Shown here: piece by piece, positions 48,956-61,541 of the stretch | Numbering within the stretch: position 1 is the stretch's first letter | Layout of the letters: each line of letters opens with the position of its first letter | Assembly (NCBI GenBank): GCA_963693085.1 | Contig: OY856409.1 | Coordinates: forward strand, 657,306,591 to 657,370,590 | From: Alisma plantago-aquatica | Lineage: Eukaryota > Streptophyta > Magnoliopsida > Alismatales > Alismataceae | Length of the DNA: 64,000 nt | Direction of reading: 5' to 3' | Made by a program: the position numbers and the translations under genes | The notes under the pieces: generated by a model | Databases searched by the model: none | What the model saw: the letters and a program-made list of their open reading frames with translations, nothing else | Told to the model about the DNA's origin: nothing

Positions 48956-49604
48956 GGGTTTCTAGGCAAACAAATACATGTGTTGTCATTCTTATACCTA
49001 AAATCCTAGTTCTTCAAGTTAGGGTGATTATTGATGTCTTTAAAAGCATGATTGGCAATTTAGGGAAAAGTTCATCATTTACATTCCAAGCATGTCACAT
49101 GTGTGCATTATAGTTCATCATTAAGCAAGAAGGGTGATTAGGATTCTCAATATACTCAACAATGAAACAAGTTACCAATTTATAGTTAGGACGGTAGAGA
49201 TACCCTAAGATCCAGATCTAATGGTTCATAATGAGCTTGTGATAAAGTTACATCACTATAAAGTTACATTACTAGATGATTATATAATTTCAAAAGTAGT
49301 ACACAAATAAATTCAAATGATTAGATAACTAAATAAAAACAGTAGACAAAAAAAATATAAATAAGTAGATGAATAAATACAAATCTATTGATAAACTAAT
49401 ATAAATCAGTAGATGATCAATTAATTGTTGAATCAGTACATAAATAAATACAAACATTAGATGAATACATACATATCAATTGAAAAATAAAGTTAAATCA
49501 GTTGATAAATAAATTTCATTAAGTAGATGATTAAATCATAACAAAATCAATACATAAATAAACACAAATAAGTAAATAACTTAATAAAAAAATAAAAAAA
49601 TACC
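48956..49604. other. AT-rich, non-coding part of CACTA 2
   Basis: No ORF. It corresponds to 1498-1680 plus 2930-3480 of copy 1 but lacks that copy's cargo ORF. 49230-49600 has repeated AAATAAGTAGATGA-like phrases. Confidence 0.6.
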
Positions 49605-49730
49605 CAGCAGCAGCCTAGGCGTGCCTTGGCACCGCCCAAGCATCCGCCCAGAGGCCTAACTAGGCAGGGCACCTGGGCTTGGGACCCTAGGTGAACGCCT
49701 GGGCCACTAGGCGCCGCCTAGGAGGAGGAA
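49605..49730. repeat. GC-rich CCTAGGCG-type insertion
   Basis: About 125 bp with palindromic GCCTAGGCG, CACCTGGGC and GGCGCCGCCTAGG motifs. They are present here but absent at the same point in CACTA 1 (near 3500), where flanking CCCAGCAGCA and ACCTTGAGGG are much closer together. It looks like a small GC-rich SINE- or MITE-like insertion of a kind scattered through angiosperm genomes. Confidence 0.55.
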
Positions 49731-50080
49731 GGAAGGAGGAAGAAGGAAGGGTATACCTTGAGGGCAGAGGAAGAAGGCCCGGTCTAAAGAGCAGCAGCCG
49801 GAGCAGAGACCTAGCAGTAGGCAGTCGGCACCGGCAAGGAGAGCACCAAAGAAGCCACCGACGGGGGCGGCGGCGAGGAGAGGAGAGCAGTAGGAGCGTC
49901 GACCAGGAGTGGTGGCGGCGTGGGGGAGCAACGGGAGCGTCGACCAGGAGTGGTGGTGGCGCGGAGGAGCAACGGCGGCGGGGGCAATGACGACGGGGAG
50001 CACCGGCGGCAACAATCGCCAGACCTAGCAGAGGTTCGCAATGAAACAGAGACAATGGGGAAAAGTTCTCTGTTTCGCGG
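49731..50080 (-). other. GC-rich block at the 5' side of CACTA 2
   Basis: The counterpart of 3485-3870, rich in GGAGGA, GGCGGC and CGACCAGGAGTGG (three copies). It is probably promoter-proximal or untranslated. The several 90-120-codon ORFs on both strands reflect composition, not genes. Confidence 0.55.
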
Positions 50081-50094
50081 GGCTATTAATTGTA

Positions 50095-50665
50095 CCATAG
50101 GCGTCGGTTATTCAAACAAACCGACACATAAAATTAAAGGTGTCGGTTCTCCACAAAAACCGACACCTATTCTCAATTATAGTCGGCAGTTTTAACTACA
50201 AAACAACCGACGTCTATATACATATGCCGATTAAAAAAATTGTTCTCGATTAATGACCATAGTCGTTGGTGTCTTCTGAAAACCGACGCTTAAAGGGTGT
50301 GAAAAATTTCCCGCGAACAGCGCGAGAAAACTCATAAGTGTCGGTCATTGTAGTAAAGCTGACAACCAAAATGTGCCCAATTCGAATAACCTTTAGTCGT
50401 CGATTTATTATTTATCAACCGACGCCATATGTTAAATTTTGGAGGTAATTTTTTTCGTTGGAAATTTTGGATTTGGCGGTTAATTTTAGGCGTCGGTTTT
50501 TTATTAAGTAACCGACACTGAATAAAAGCGATATCCATGTCTGGTCACCCTTCATAGATTGATGTCGGTTTATGTTATCAACCGACGCTGTATAGTTTAG
50601 GTGTCGGTGTATTTATACAACTGACGCCTGTAAAAGTGACGTTATAAGCCATTTATGTAGTAGTT
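50095..50665 (-). repeat. Right subterminal repeats and terminus of CACTA 2
   Basis: About ten GTCGGTT / AACCGAC motifs between 50100 and 50625, many in hairpin pairs, then the terminus GTTATAAGCCATTTATGTAGTAGT. It is collinear with 3890-4214 of copy 1. Confidence 0.88.
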
Positions 50666-51351
50666 CCTCTTTTCTAGGGCCCAAAATCTCTCTTTAAATT
50701 TGGTTTCATAATTAGATTCATATGCCCCAAAGTTTTGGCCATCCTCGTCACACTCCCCATAGTGTCCTTGGCGATAGTACCCCTCATATTGTTTTGGGTG
50801 GCATTGCTCCTCATAATAATCTCCAGAAGATGGTGTATTGTAATTTCCATTACATCCATCTTGGTAGGAAGATTCAATATTACAAGGTGTCATTAAATCA
50901 CGAGGAAACATATTTGAACAATATATATTTTGGGTTTGGGCTTCTAAGGGTGGTTTAGAAGGCTTGGCTGGTTTCTAGTTTTGTTTCTCCTTCTACTGCT
51001 ATCTTCTCTAGGGCCCTAAGTCTCTCTTGTTGAGGATTACATTGGGTTTCATAAACATGTTCATAACCCCCAAGGTTTTACTGGTTACCCCATAAAATTT
51101 TGTTGATCATATCCCCTACTAGAATATGGATAGCAAGGTTCCCCATAATGGTTTTTAGAAAAATATGGATTCACATTGTACCCACTAGGATGAAATGGAT
51201 CGTAATTAAAAGGGGTGCTATCATAAGCATGGGGTAGAGTCGGGCAGGCAAGAGATGCATGGTGGTAAAGACCACAATAATAACATTGTAGGGGATATTG
51301 ATATGCCCACTCCATTTGAAAAGAGAAGTTCCTGAAAGATATGTCAATCAT
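50666..51351 (-). pseudogene. TR-GAG Gag-like gene, 5' part
   Basis: The 88-codon start (MIDISFRNFSFQMEWAYQ) contains a knuckle-like CYYCGLYHHASLAC (C-x2-C-x4-H-x4-C spacing) and a Tyr/Pro/Asn-rich tail. After stops, 50911-50642 repeats the theme (CHPKQYEGYY...YETKFKERFWALEK). Then the CACTA interrupts it. Two internal repeats ending in ALEK..KLET-type phrases can be compared on either side. No enzymatic domain was found. It probably encoded a capsid-like RNA-binding protein. Confidence 0.6.
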
Positions 51352-51660
51352 CGAACAAGAGAGGAAAGATTACGAGATAAGAGGTCCGTCAAAAATTACA
51401 AAGATAACTAAAAATTATAAATCCAAGAAATTTTGGAATAAATTAAAATTACAAAAATAAAGTAACTAAAAAGCAGTACGGATGGAATGGAAACTCAACA
51501 GAAAGAGGAGATACAATTCTGGAATTGTGCTCGGAAGGCAAAAAGAAATTACAAAAATCTAAAAGAAATTATAAAAAAGACTAAAGTTATGCAAGTTGGA
51601 TATATGAACAAGGATTATACAAGATATATAGGAAAACATATCTGAAAAACAATTGTGCCA

Positions 51661-51678
51661 TCCCCAACAACGGTGCCA
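51661..51678 (-). other. Primer binding site of TR-GAG-like element (Asp-tRNA type)
   Basis: The complement reads TGGCACCGTTGTTGGGGA, 3 bp inside the 5' LTR end. It is a near match to TGGCGCCGTTGCCGGGGA, used by Athila/Tat-type gypsy elements. Confidence 0.85.
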
Positions 51679-51681
51679 AAT

Positions 51682-53178
51682 TGATGCATGTCGTTGTAAC
51701 ACACAACAATCACTAGGACAAGTTATCCTAGAGTTTAACCTTCTAAGTATAGAAATGTATTGATCCCTAGAGATAGCAATGAAGATGGTTGAGTTTAAAA
51801 TCTGAGTGCTAGAACAAGAATGTAAAATCCATTTAGAGAGTTTGTTAAAACTAAAACAAAAAATAAAGATATTGAATTAAAGATGAAATAATCAAAAGAA
51901 AGAAATACCGGAGCTAAGGGATTTCACCACCCTATCCAATGTAAAATGAAAGTGAAGAAATTACACGATAAGAAAGATAAATGAAGGTATGTGAAACATT
52001 CATAAATGATCCACAAAAGATGAACTCCCCGTGAACCCATTGGTCCTGGTGTTTACAGATCCTGATTCAATCATCCTAATGGGGACTTTTCTGAGGTCTC
52101 ATCCAAATCCCCATATAATTGATTTGGTTGTTCTATATCTTGGGTTCCACGATCGCATCCTCTAAGATTAACAAGCGATGAAAAGGAGAGATCATTTTGT
52201 TAAAATCACAAATAATTAAACCAAAAACCATTTGTCTAAAAAGTCATGTAAAACTTCAATATAATCATCATATGGCTAGGGGGATACTCCCCTCGCCTCA
52301 GTAAGAAAACTACTCACTCATAATAGTGGAGTAGTGGGAGACATAGGAAGAAAGGATACTAGCCATATTCTAGACTTAAAAAGGGAATTAATTCTTATAC
52401 TAGATACTATCAAATAGTTGTACCCTTAATCCCTTACTCCAGAATTATAGAAAGGGGGAGAAGAAGGAGATCTATATCTAAACAAGAAATAGAAATAAAA
52501 AGATATTTGAAGAGCAATCTAAAGGGAAAACTTAACTTCAAGAACAAAAAGATTTGCTGAAATCTGAATGCAAATACAAGAAAGAACAACCGCTTAGAGT
52601 TTTCTCTGTAAAAAATCTGATGATGAAAGATGGAGAACCCCCCTCCTTTTATAGGAGAAGGAGGGGGTAGGCTTTCCTGAAAAGAGGGGGAAGAAGGGGG
52701 GGGCCATAAGTTTGTATTTTTTTGGATCTAGTCAATAGACTCTTGATTGTCTTTAATTATCTTGACCATGTAACTCTCTTTAATGTAGATTCTCACAATA
52801 GAGATTTTGAGCGAATTCTATATATCCATAGAATTTAAAGTACACCTGAAAGTATGATTTTTCTTTAGGCCTTTGAATTTCCTTTCCAAATCATATTTGA
52901 ACATTAAATTCCACCTTGGGGAGTGGGAGTTATGGCAATTTTGGTGCATGATATTTATTTAAATAAGCACCGCGGGTAAACTGAAATGCATCCTACCTTC
53001 ATCTCTTCTTATCTTCATTAATTCCTAAAAATTGAGAGAAATATCATAAGAATTCATAAAAAGATTATTGAGAGGATGAAAGTGCAATTGATTTATGAAA
53101 TAAACTAAAATTACCAAAAAAAATTCTTAATTAATTATCTAAATGATGCAAAAATAAATGATGAATATGAATTCATTA
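51682..53178 (-). repeat. 5' LTR of TR-GAG-like element
   Basis: 1,497 bp, starting TGATGCATGTCGTTG on the plus strand and ending ATTCATTA (CA decayed to TA). It is followed by the GTTTC target duplication. Confidence 0.92.
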
Positions 53179-53183
53179 GTTTC

Positions 53184-54617
53184 CCTTTGTGGTCCTTCTT
53201 TTTAACGTGAAGCCTTCAAGTGGATCTCATGCCACTTGGTACGCATGGGTTTTATATAATCATGGGATGTATATCTTTATATGAAGTGTGATTGCCTTGG
53301 ACCATAGCTCCAATATATTTTTGTTTTGTAATAAGCATGCTTTTTTATCCCTCCAAGAGTTAGGGGGATTCCTACTATATGTACTTAGGTGGTTATGATG
53401 TTGAGGAAGTGGATGAAACCAAGGAACAAGTTCTTTATAGCACATATACTGAATAACAAGGTAACAAATCCTAGTATCCAGAGTGTACTAGTTATATATG
53501 AGTTAAAGATGTATATTAGATGTGATGTCCAATGTTGCTCTCTCTTAGAAAGAGAGAGAGAGGGTTGATGTTGATCTTTCAAGTGTTGTTTGAGAAAAGA
53601 AAGTGATTCTATAATGTTGTGTATTGTCTACTAATGGTTGGACAAGGATAGATGGTTTGTTGACTAGCAGACATTTGCTACCGTGTTCCTTTAAGATAAA
53701 CCTAGGATCAGAATATTAATCGATAAAAGTTAGAGTGGATGACACAAGTTACATGACCATGATGAGTTTACATTTATGTCATTTACACTAACCAATGTAT
53801 CTGTAGCATTCATAAATAGGAGCAATAGAGAGCTCATGTCATGTCCCATAAGTTTTGACAAGCTTTGAATGATGACATCTCAAAGTATTTCAGAGATGGT
53901 TAGTAGCATGGTTAACATCTTTGCTAAATCTTAAGAATGTCAAAGAAACTATACTTACGTGTGACAATTTCAGAAAGAGTGAGTTGGGGTTTAACTAGTG
54001 TACCCTCTTGGAGTTATGGTACATATTCTAAGTGGGTTGTGTCATTGCCCTATCCCTAACAAGGTCAACCAGGAATTTATATTTGATTATTGTTGCAGAC
54101 AAGTGTATGATTCTTCAACTAGATAAATGGTCAGTCCATCCTTGAGATGATTGAAGAATCTTCTCAGAACATATGCCTTATAGTCCTTGACAATTAGCGG
54201 ATACCCACCTGATTGATTGAGTTGCTAATTACAACAACCATCAAAGGAGCATAAAGATGAAACTTTGCAAAGTTACATATGAAAAGAGAGACATGATGTT
54301 TCATGTTTGATAAGAGCCATCAAGTATGACCTCTAAGTAATGTGTGGTACAATAGATAGAATAGTTCAGGATGTCAGTTAGAGTGCCAAGTTCAAAAGTA
54401 CTACCATACCAGTACAGGTGGCACAACAGTTCTTATGTTGAACCAAGGTGATACATGCAAGAGTTGAGGGAGAAGAAAATATCTTCTATGGGAATGATGT
54501 GACATCACCATGTGATGAAAGTAACCATGTGTAAGATTGTAGATAGTTTGCATGAGAAGTGTCCATCTATGTTTACCTTGGATTTTGAGGGTGAAATCCC
54601 TATTAGGGGTTTATGGC
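53184..54617 (+). other. LARD interior, right part
   Basis: No ORF longer than about 65 codons and no recognisable pol motif. It ends TTGAGGGTGAAATCCC, ATTAGGGG, then the 3' LTR. A short AG run lies at 53546-53563. Confidence 0.6.
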
Positions 54618-57600
54618 TGTGAGACCCCAAACCTTGCTTAAATGGTTGAGAAATCTTAAATACCATAATTTAATTCTTATAACCCTAATATAACCTTGTC
54701 ATATTCTTTGTAATCATAATACAAGCTTAAGTTTCAAAAAATTTCCAAGTTGAACCTTGTTTGTGCAAGTTATGCAATTTTACGTACATTTTGGACTTTT
54801 ATGCAACTTAGCCAATTGAGAGGTTTTCTTTTAAATTTTTCACTTGAATTATGGTCCTTGAATGTTATATTATCATTCTTGAGCTTGTTGAGCCATGGGA
54901 CGCCTAGTTGAACCTTGGTTTGGAGGTGTTTTCTTCAAGGGTATTTTAGGGTTTACCCCTTTCATGATGAGCTACCTTTAGGAGATATCAACCAACGGTT
55001 TATTTGTTTGGCTTGGAAATTCAAAAAAAGGTGGCCTAATTAGGTCTCCATGAATGGTGGGGCATCTTCTTGTGTGGTTACTTGTATATCCTTAATAGTT
55101 TAAGGCCATGGACACATGGGGAGCTACTTGTACACCTCATGCTTCTTCTCTACCTTATCCTTTAAGCTTTATATATCTATCCTTAAGATCCCAAATGAAA
55201 CTTTTACTCTCTACCACTTCCCTCCTAATAAGAGCACCATCATTCCTCTATTTGGCCATGGATCTACTGTTCAAGGAAGAATAAGGTGTGGATCTTCTTG
55301 GTAGAAAATCTAGGGGTACAATTTGCTTCCTTTAGGGTTTCTAAAGCTCCTTCTTGGTGATTTTGACCTAAAAGAGTAACCATCCCCTTCTTTCCTCCTT
55401 TTATTTCTCTGTTCTTATTCGTCCTACCTTTACCCAGGTCAGAACCTTTATGTTCCATGGTAGAAGTTGCTCTATAACTCAAGAATCTACCTTTCTTTCT
55501 TCTTCTAGGGTTTTGCTTCCTTGTGGAGAAGGGTGCCTACTTGGCCAAATTGAGATCTATATCTTGGGTTTTCTTGCCTCCTTTACATGAATTTCTTTCT
55601 TCTAAAAGTCAGTTCTTCTCAGTAGAGGCAAGTTTTATAACCACTTTTACCTATATTTCTTACTATAAGCTTGTTAGCTCATGTTCTTGCTTAAAAATGG
55701 TGATGTAAGCATTAAGAAGCTAAGCTTGTTTGGGATTTTGATTTTTATGGTGTTTTTTGTTTTGTTTCCAGTTCTAGATGAACCTATAATCATGTTCACA
55801 TTCTTCCTAAGGAAGGAGATGACTTATTTCAAGTTGATATCACCACCTATGGTGCTAAGCACCTATCAATCGATGGTTCATATTAGGGTTTCCATGTTGT
55901 TTTCTTCTCTAAACACATGACCCGATGGTGTGCTCTTCATGACAACCGAAGGTGGTGCCCAAGGGTGATGAACGATGGTGTGAATTGATAGTCACACCTT
56001 AGGTCAGTGTTAGGATCTCTTGAAATCTCAATGAGCCATGGTTTGATACTCTAATGATGCTATCAATCAATGATGACATTAGATTAATATCTGATGGTAA
56101 TAAATGAATATAATGCTAGTCCTATCAACCTATGGTGACCTGATGTGTCACATCCAATGGTTGACCAGGTCATCACAACTCATGGTGAGTCAAGGCTTTA
56201 GATGTAGCTTCAATTAATCCCTAAACCAATGATTTCTTGGTTCAATTGATCTAATGGTTAGACTTATATTCCAATGGCTGATTTTGAAATATGAACATGA
56301 TCCAATGGTTAGGATCTAACACTTCTTCATCTAATAGTTTTGAATAATGGACTTGATCCAATGGTTGATTTTGCATTCTTCAACATCTGATGGTTTGGAT
56401 TGAAACCTATAGTATTATATTTGATTTCTAATAATCTGAATTTGATTGTTTCCCTTACGTGGTCAATTTAAGGAGCTTGATTGTTGAGATGATGACTTAC
56501 TTAAAATGTACAAACAATGATGGGTTTTAATCCCACAAAATATGGTCCCCCTTTATGTTATTAAATAAGTTATATTTAGGGTTTAATGGTGACTCTTTCT
56601 AGGTCTCAACTCGATAGATTTACATATGGTTGGTTTAAGGTGTTTACTTATGTAAATAACCAATGGTCTGACCTTTTTAACATCCAATAGTTCTGAGTGA
56701 TGTTGTGGAATGGTGATATGGGTTGAATGATGTTGGAACCAATGTATATTTAACCTTAATAAGGTAGTCATAACTTTTCCCTCATATGAATGGATTGGAT
56801 TATGACCATATTCTGTTGATATGTAACCCTAATGGGATATAGCTTGTTACACTTAATCCTAATGAATTTAGGTGATGGTGATTAACTATGATCAACCTTC
56901 CTTAGTGCAATAATAGAACAATGGAGTATCTCTTATTATTGTGGAGCTCTAGTATACTATAACCTAATGGTTACACCTTGAGATATGTGTGGATCCATAC
57001 TTGATAATAGTATGGAATGTGATGATGATGTTGTGCCTCATGCATCCAAGATTATATGGGGATTCTATGTGTTAAGGTTTGTGAATGAATGCTGAAATAT
57101 AACTTCAATGTAACTTACCTTGCTAAACCTAACCCTAATGCAAGTAGAGAATCATGGTTAATCATGCTATCTTCCTTTGAATGATATATAATGATGAAAT
57201 ATCCTTCCTAAAGAATGATTGAAACTCTAATGTGTTAACTAGTGGTCATCATAGCTTTATGATTTCTACTTTCTTATACTAAACTTGTACACTATAAGTA
57301 TGATGATGACCAATCCTATAGATTCCTTATATGTCATAATCAATAAAGAAATTATATTAAATGCTAAGATAACCCTACAATGTTATACTCTAAACATCTT
57401 TTAGTTATTAAATGCAATATCATGTTGAGCTCGTGCATCACATGTGTGGTGATGTTTGTTGAGCCTTGTTATAAGGAATGGAAAGATAATGATGAACTTG
57501 CAGGGAATTATGTGATGGTCTTAAGGACCTTTGAGCATGGTTGATCCCTGAATGAGGTGTAATCCTCTTATGCTGACAATGGTCGATACCCTGTGATATT

Positions 57601-59515
57601 GTAAAGAATTTATATCATGTGATAGTGTGATGACAAGTGTAGTCTCTTGAATGGAAATGAATATTACCATGTGACAATGATGTGATGAAAAGTATAGTCT
57701 TATAATTGATAGATGAATAGTGCCCTGTGATATTGAGATGAGAAATTATGTCACATACATTTTATATCTTCTAAAGTTGTTATATAACAATGTTTGCTAG
57801 ATATGAATTAGGGTTTGTTTGTCCACTTGTTTGATGCAGCCTTAGTTCACCCAAATGGAGATAACTTATCAAGTAAAACCCTAATCATGTAGTGACTTGT
57901 TCCATAGAACCATCTTTAGTGTCAGAACTTGATGGATGGTGAAATAAGTATTTGTAAGGGAAACTCAGAGCATATGTTGTTGAGTATGTGGGGTGCTTGT
58001 CATCCTGACACCAAGTGTTTCATGAGGATGTCTGCGGTCATACCTAGCCCTGTTTTGAGAACGACTATGGTCGGGTCTCAGTTATTATAACATGATGCAA
58101 TTAGAGAACAAGTGTGGTTGTACCTCAGTGATTGGGTTTGAATACCCTGGATGCTAGCGCTGTGACCTATACTAAGGTGGGCTAGTTACGAGACTATATG
58201 TTGTTGTTTTGCAGTTTGACTATATGTCACTACGGTGAAATCTCGTACTGATCGAGTATGGAGAAGACCTTGGAGTCTGTCTCTTCATAGATCTTATTAG
58301 GAAATTATTGCAACCAAGTGGTGGTCAATTAGACTTTTTGTGGTACGACTCAAACGCCCCAGGGCATAATAAAATATGTAAGACATTTGTGTAGCATATT
58401 TGTTTAGGGTTATACACAACACTTCATATTAGATGATAACCCTTGTTTGATTTCTTTTCAATGAGATCATGTATAGTACAATAAAAGATGATAGATATGC
58501 TTATGTTGTAGTTATTCTCATGTTGTAAACATGCTTATGTTGTCATATATACTGAAATTGATAGTTAAGATGTTGCTTCTAGCTATGTTTAATATTGCTA
58601 GCCATGCCTATGTAATTAGAAATGCTTAAACTGCTAACCATGCCTATGTAGTTAATTGTGCTATGATGTTAGTTCTAATTATGATATAGATCTATTCCCT
58701 TTATTTGAAATGTCAATATTGATAGCCATGTTATGTTACTAGACTTATTCATGATGTCAGGGATGTTTATGCTACTAGATTGCTTGTGTTGTTAGTAAGG
58801 CATATGATGATAGTCAAATTAATGATGATTATTGTTATTCAATGCAATTAGATGAAATTTGAGTAGATATATATCCATAGAAATGGATTTACTTTTTACC
58901 TATATATACATTGATAATCATACTTGTTGCTAATCTTATTTTCTTAATCTGTTTAGCATACTTGAACTATTCAATCTGTTAAATTGATTATTAAATACTC
59001 CAACTGCTCAGTTATCTACTATTTAATCCGATGTAATCAATATCTATTGGAGAGAGTTATATCTCTCACTGGGACTCAATCTCACCTCGTGGGTCACCAC
59101 ATCTTTTTAGGTGATCAACACCAGTGCAAGCAGAACCATAGAAACAAAGAGAATATGAGGGGATGAACCTTAGATATGGTAGTTTAGTTGTCTAGTGTGT
59201 CCTAGAGTTGTCCCTGTACTCTCAAGTCCTAATGAAAAGTTTGTATAATATGTTTTGATTTAATCAAGCTTTCGATAGCATGTTGATGCTTGTATATGTG
59301 AAATATGTGGATAGTGTTCCTTTCTAAAGTTTATGTTGTAGCTGAGGATACATGGCAGTTGTAAAGGATATTGAGCCTTATGTAAATATTCCTGAGCAAT
59401 TGGGAAATGTTGAAATTGGTTTCAATTTGCCCTATTTTTGGGTTTGTGTTTAATTAATGAGTAATCGTGTTATGTGTTTTGAGTAATCTCATTTAGTGTA
59501 ACAAGTTCTCACAAC
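54618..59515 (+). repeat. 3' LTR of LARD-like element
   Basis: 4,898 bp, starting TGTGAGACCCC and ending TTCTCACA. It is collinear with the 5' LTR, including the TATA-like element (55168-55176) and CT-rich leader. ORFs in it are not conserved in length with the 5' LTR. Confidence 0.92.
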
Positions 59516-60229
59516 TATCACTCATCATACATGCTAGTCTTATTTAACACTATTATCCCATAATATTCACAATAATAGCTAACGAGGGACATAACTAGAA
59601 TGCTTACTCTTAAGTATACATATGAACTCAAGTTTGAGTCCTCAACCCATGTCCTCAAATTAAAACATTCTTAGGACAATGTCAGGTTTGTTCATTATCG
59701 ATCTCAATACTGGAACAAACATAATGAGTGAAATTTCCTTTTATTGATAATCAAACCAATACAAAATGTCCCTTTTAAAATCATTACATGATGGATCCCA
59801 GTGCATATAACCAACATTATGAGTGTATGTCAATTCCAACATGGACGTTCTTTAGTTTCTTGGCACATATTAATGTTATGAGATTTTATGGCTCATTCCT
59901 TTTGAAAATGGGTGATTTTCTATCATGGATAGTTGATATCAAAATTTAGGGATTTTGTACTCAAAGTGCCATCTTTGGGGAAAACCCAATTTATTCATGT
60001 ATTCAACCCTAGATTTCATCATTTAGCCACCATTGTTGAACTACGAATCTGGTCAAGGCAAAGAGGATTAAAACCAAAGTGACATCTTTAATATAATCAC
60101 AATCTTTTATTAAAAAAGATAATCTTTTTAGACTTAGTTTAAAAGTCACCATTTAGGTTTCAAATGATCTTTATTAAAATAACTATAAAAATAAATTGGA
60201 GATAAAAAGATTCATTAGAGTTCTAGTAT
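59516..60229. other. Flank of LARD, possible continuation of copia LTR
   Basis: No gene. Phrases such as CATTACATGATGGATCCCAG resemble U3 of plant copia LTRs in minus orientation, so this may be the outer part of the LTR split at 31253. This is an inference. Confidence 0.35.
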
Positions 60230-60892
60230 TAGGACTGGAAAAACAAGACCCGACCCAAACGACCCGACCTAAACCCAAAATTTTAAAGCACATTAGGGTC
60301 TAAGGTTTTTCCACCGGACCTGATATTGACCCTAACCCGAAGAACCCAAAATTAATTTAGAGTCAAGTCAGGGTTTGGACTTTAGACCGAAATTGACCTG
60401 ATTGACCCAAAATACATGATTATATATTCAAATAAAATTACAAATACAAAATTTAAGATATGTAATGTCCCATGAAATTACTAATCCATCACTCATGAAG
60501 TTTATTTTGGAAACTCAACTTAGTTTTGTATTGGTTGTATAATTTATTATGATAATTGTTTTATGAATTTGTGTTTAAAACTCTCAAACAAACTACAATA
60601 ATCTTTATATTTGCTTATAAATCACATTGTTAGTTTGTTTACATTAAAATTTGTTGATTACACTTGGTACTTATCAATGATTAGACAAATCATGTTTTTT
60701 TAAAGTTGTTCTCTTTGTATTAGGATTTATGGTTCAGACCTGGTCGACGCAAAAATATATAAGGGTCAAGTTAGGGTCAAGGGTCTCGACCCGAAAAAAT
60801 AATCTTTTGCAATTTTATGGTCCAGTAAAAAAGTGTTGACGGGAAATGACCCAAAATGAAACACGGTCAACCCAAATCCGATTTCCACCCTA
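60230..60892. mobile_element. hAT-like MITE
   Basis: Ends TAGGACTGGAAAAAC and, complemented from the right, TAGGGTGGAAATCGG. Both ends are rich in GACCCGACC / GGGTCAA repeats. Flanking 8-mers (CTAGTATT and CAAGTACT) agree at six positions, consistent with a decayed hAT target duplication. Non-coding. Confidence 0.6.
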
Positions 60893-61199
60893 ACAAGTAC
60901 TATTAAATAAAGTCTTAATAGACAAGATCACGTTAATTACAATTTTAAATAACTAAAGAGTATGGTGTTGGATATATCCCTGAAATGAAAATAGATTTAA
61001 ATTTTCAAGTATTTTTAATGGATTCTATGGATTTTTCTTTTCAACCAAGCAATGCTTGCACTTAATTTTTTGGATAGAAATCATTTATTATGATTTATCA
61101 AAAATGATGTTATTATCTAAATTTTGTCAGATAGATGTGCATTTACCTTATTGAGAGAAAGTTACGTTGGTTGATTGGTGGTCCACCGTAGACAGAACA
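60893..61199. other. No gene seen
   Basis: AT-rich DNA with no ORF or repeat that I can support. Confidence 0.5.
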
Positions 61200-61500
61200 T
61201 GACTACGCGTCTCTCATAAATAGCTTCCATTTATTCAGCCTCACATATCTCTTCGATAACAACATATTTTGAAAGAGGATGCGTGTGATATACCTTGTCG
61301 TGGAGCAAGTCTAGTGACATCCCTTCACATGGTGATGTACGTTGTTCCTCACGTGCACGAACGGTCCTTGTCGACCTCCTAACACAGGCTCTCGATGTTT
61401 GTGTCTCTACTTCATCCACTTGGATGGAATAGAACTCCATGTCACACTTCTTGAACCGACAGGAAGGAGTAGCCTTCTGCTTGATGAGGTGATAGCATCC

Positions 61501-61541
<41 letters not shown>

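Larger units (their letters stand above)
40668..50665 (-). mobile_element. CACTA (En/Spm) transposon, copy 2, full length
   Basis: Slightly decayed inverted ends: plus-strand CGCTAGTACATAA at 40668, and at 50665 the complement AACTACTACATAAATGG, against CACTACTACAGAAATGG in copy 1. It splits a Gag-like frame of the TR-GAG element. The sequences on either side join to resemble an internal repeat of that gene (ALEK...KLET), which fixes the insertion point. The expected 3-bp target duplication is not visible (TTT and CCT). Contents on the minus strand are tnp2 (48597-45511) and a transposase-Ulp1 gene (45121-41692). Both are broken by nonsense codons but have intact splice signals, so decay is recent. 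Confidence 0.92.
37061..53178 (-). mobile_element. TR-GAG-like LTR element nested in the LARD
   Basis: Direct LTRs at 37061-38564 and 51682-53178 (about 1.5 kb) have TGATG/CATCA-type ends. The element is flanked by exact 5-bp target duplications GTTTC (37056-37060 and 53179-53183). On the minus strand a TGGCACCGTTGTTGGGGA primer site adjoins the 5' LTR (51682-53178). Without the nested CACTA the interior is only 3.1 kb. It encodes a Gag-like, zinc-knuckle-type protein but no reverse transcriptase, integrase or protease. This matches terminal-repeat retrotransposons with a GAG domain, related to Athila/Tat-type gypsy elements by primer site and 3' hairpin. Confidence 0.88.
31253..59515 (+). 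mobile_element. LARD-like LTR element with nested insertions
   Basis: Direct 4.9-kb LTRs (31253-36141 and 54618-59515) start TGTGAGACCCC and end GTTCTCACA, giving 7-bp inverted ends TGTGAGA/TCTCACA. A Met-tRNA-like primer site follows the 5' LTR. Before the 3' LTR come TTGAGGGTGAAATCCC and ATTAGGGG, as in gypsy elements. Once the TR-GAG-like element is removed, only about 2.3 kb of interior remains and none of it codes. Very long LTRs with a short non-coding interior define LARDs. The LTRs look about 88-90% identical by eye, older than the nested elements. Flanking 5-mers (GTGGT, ACTAT) do not match. Confidence 0.88.

Noticed and set aside
49687..50195. Several overlapping 70-122-codon ORFs on both strands
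   Set aside because: They arise from the GC-rich repeat-like block. They overlap each other and have no conserved motif.
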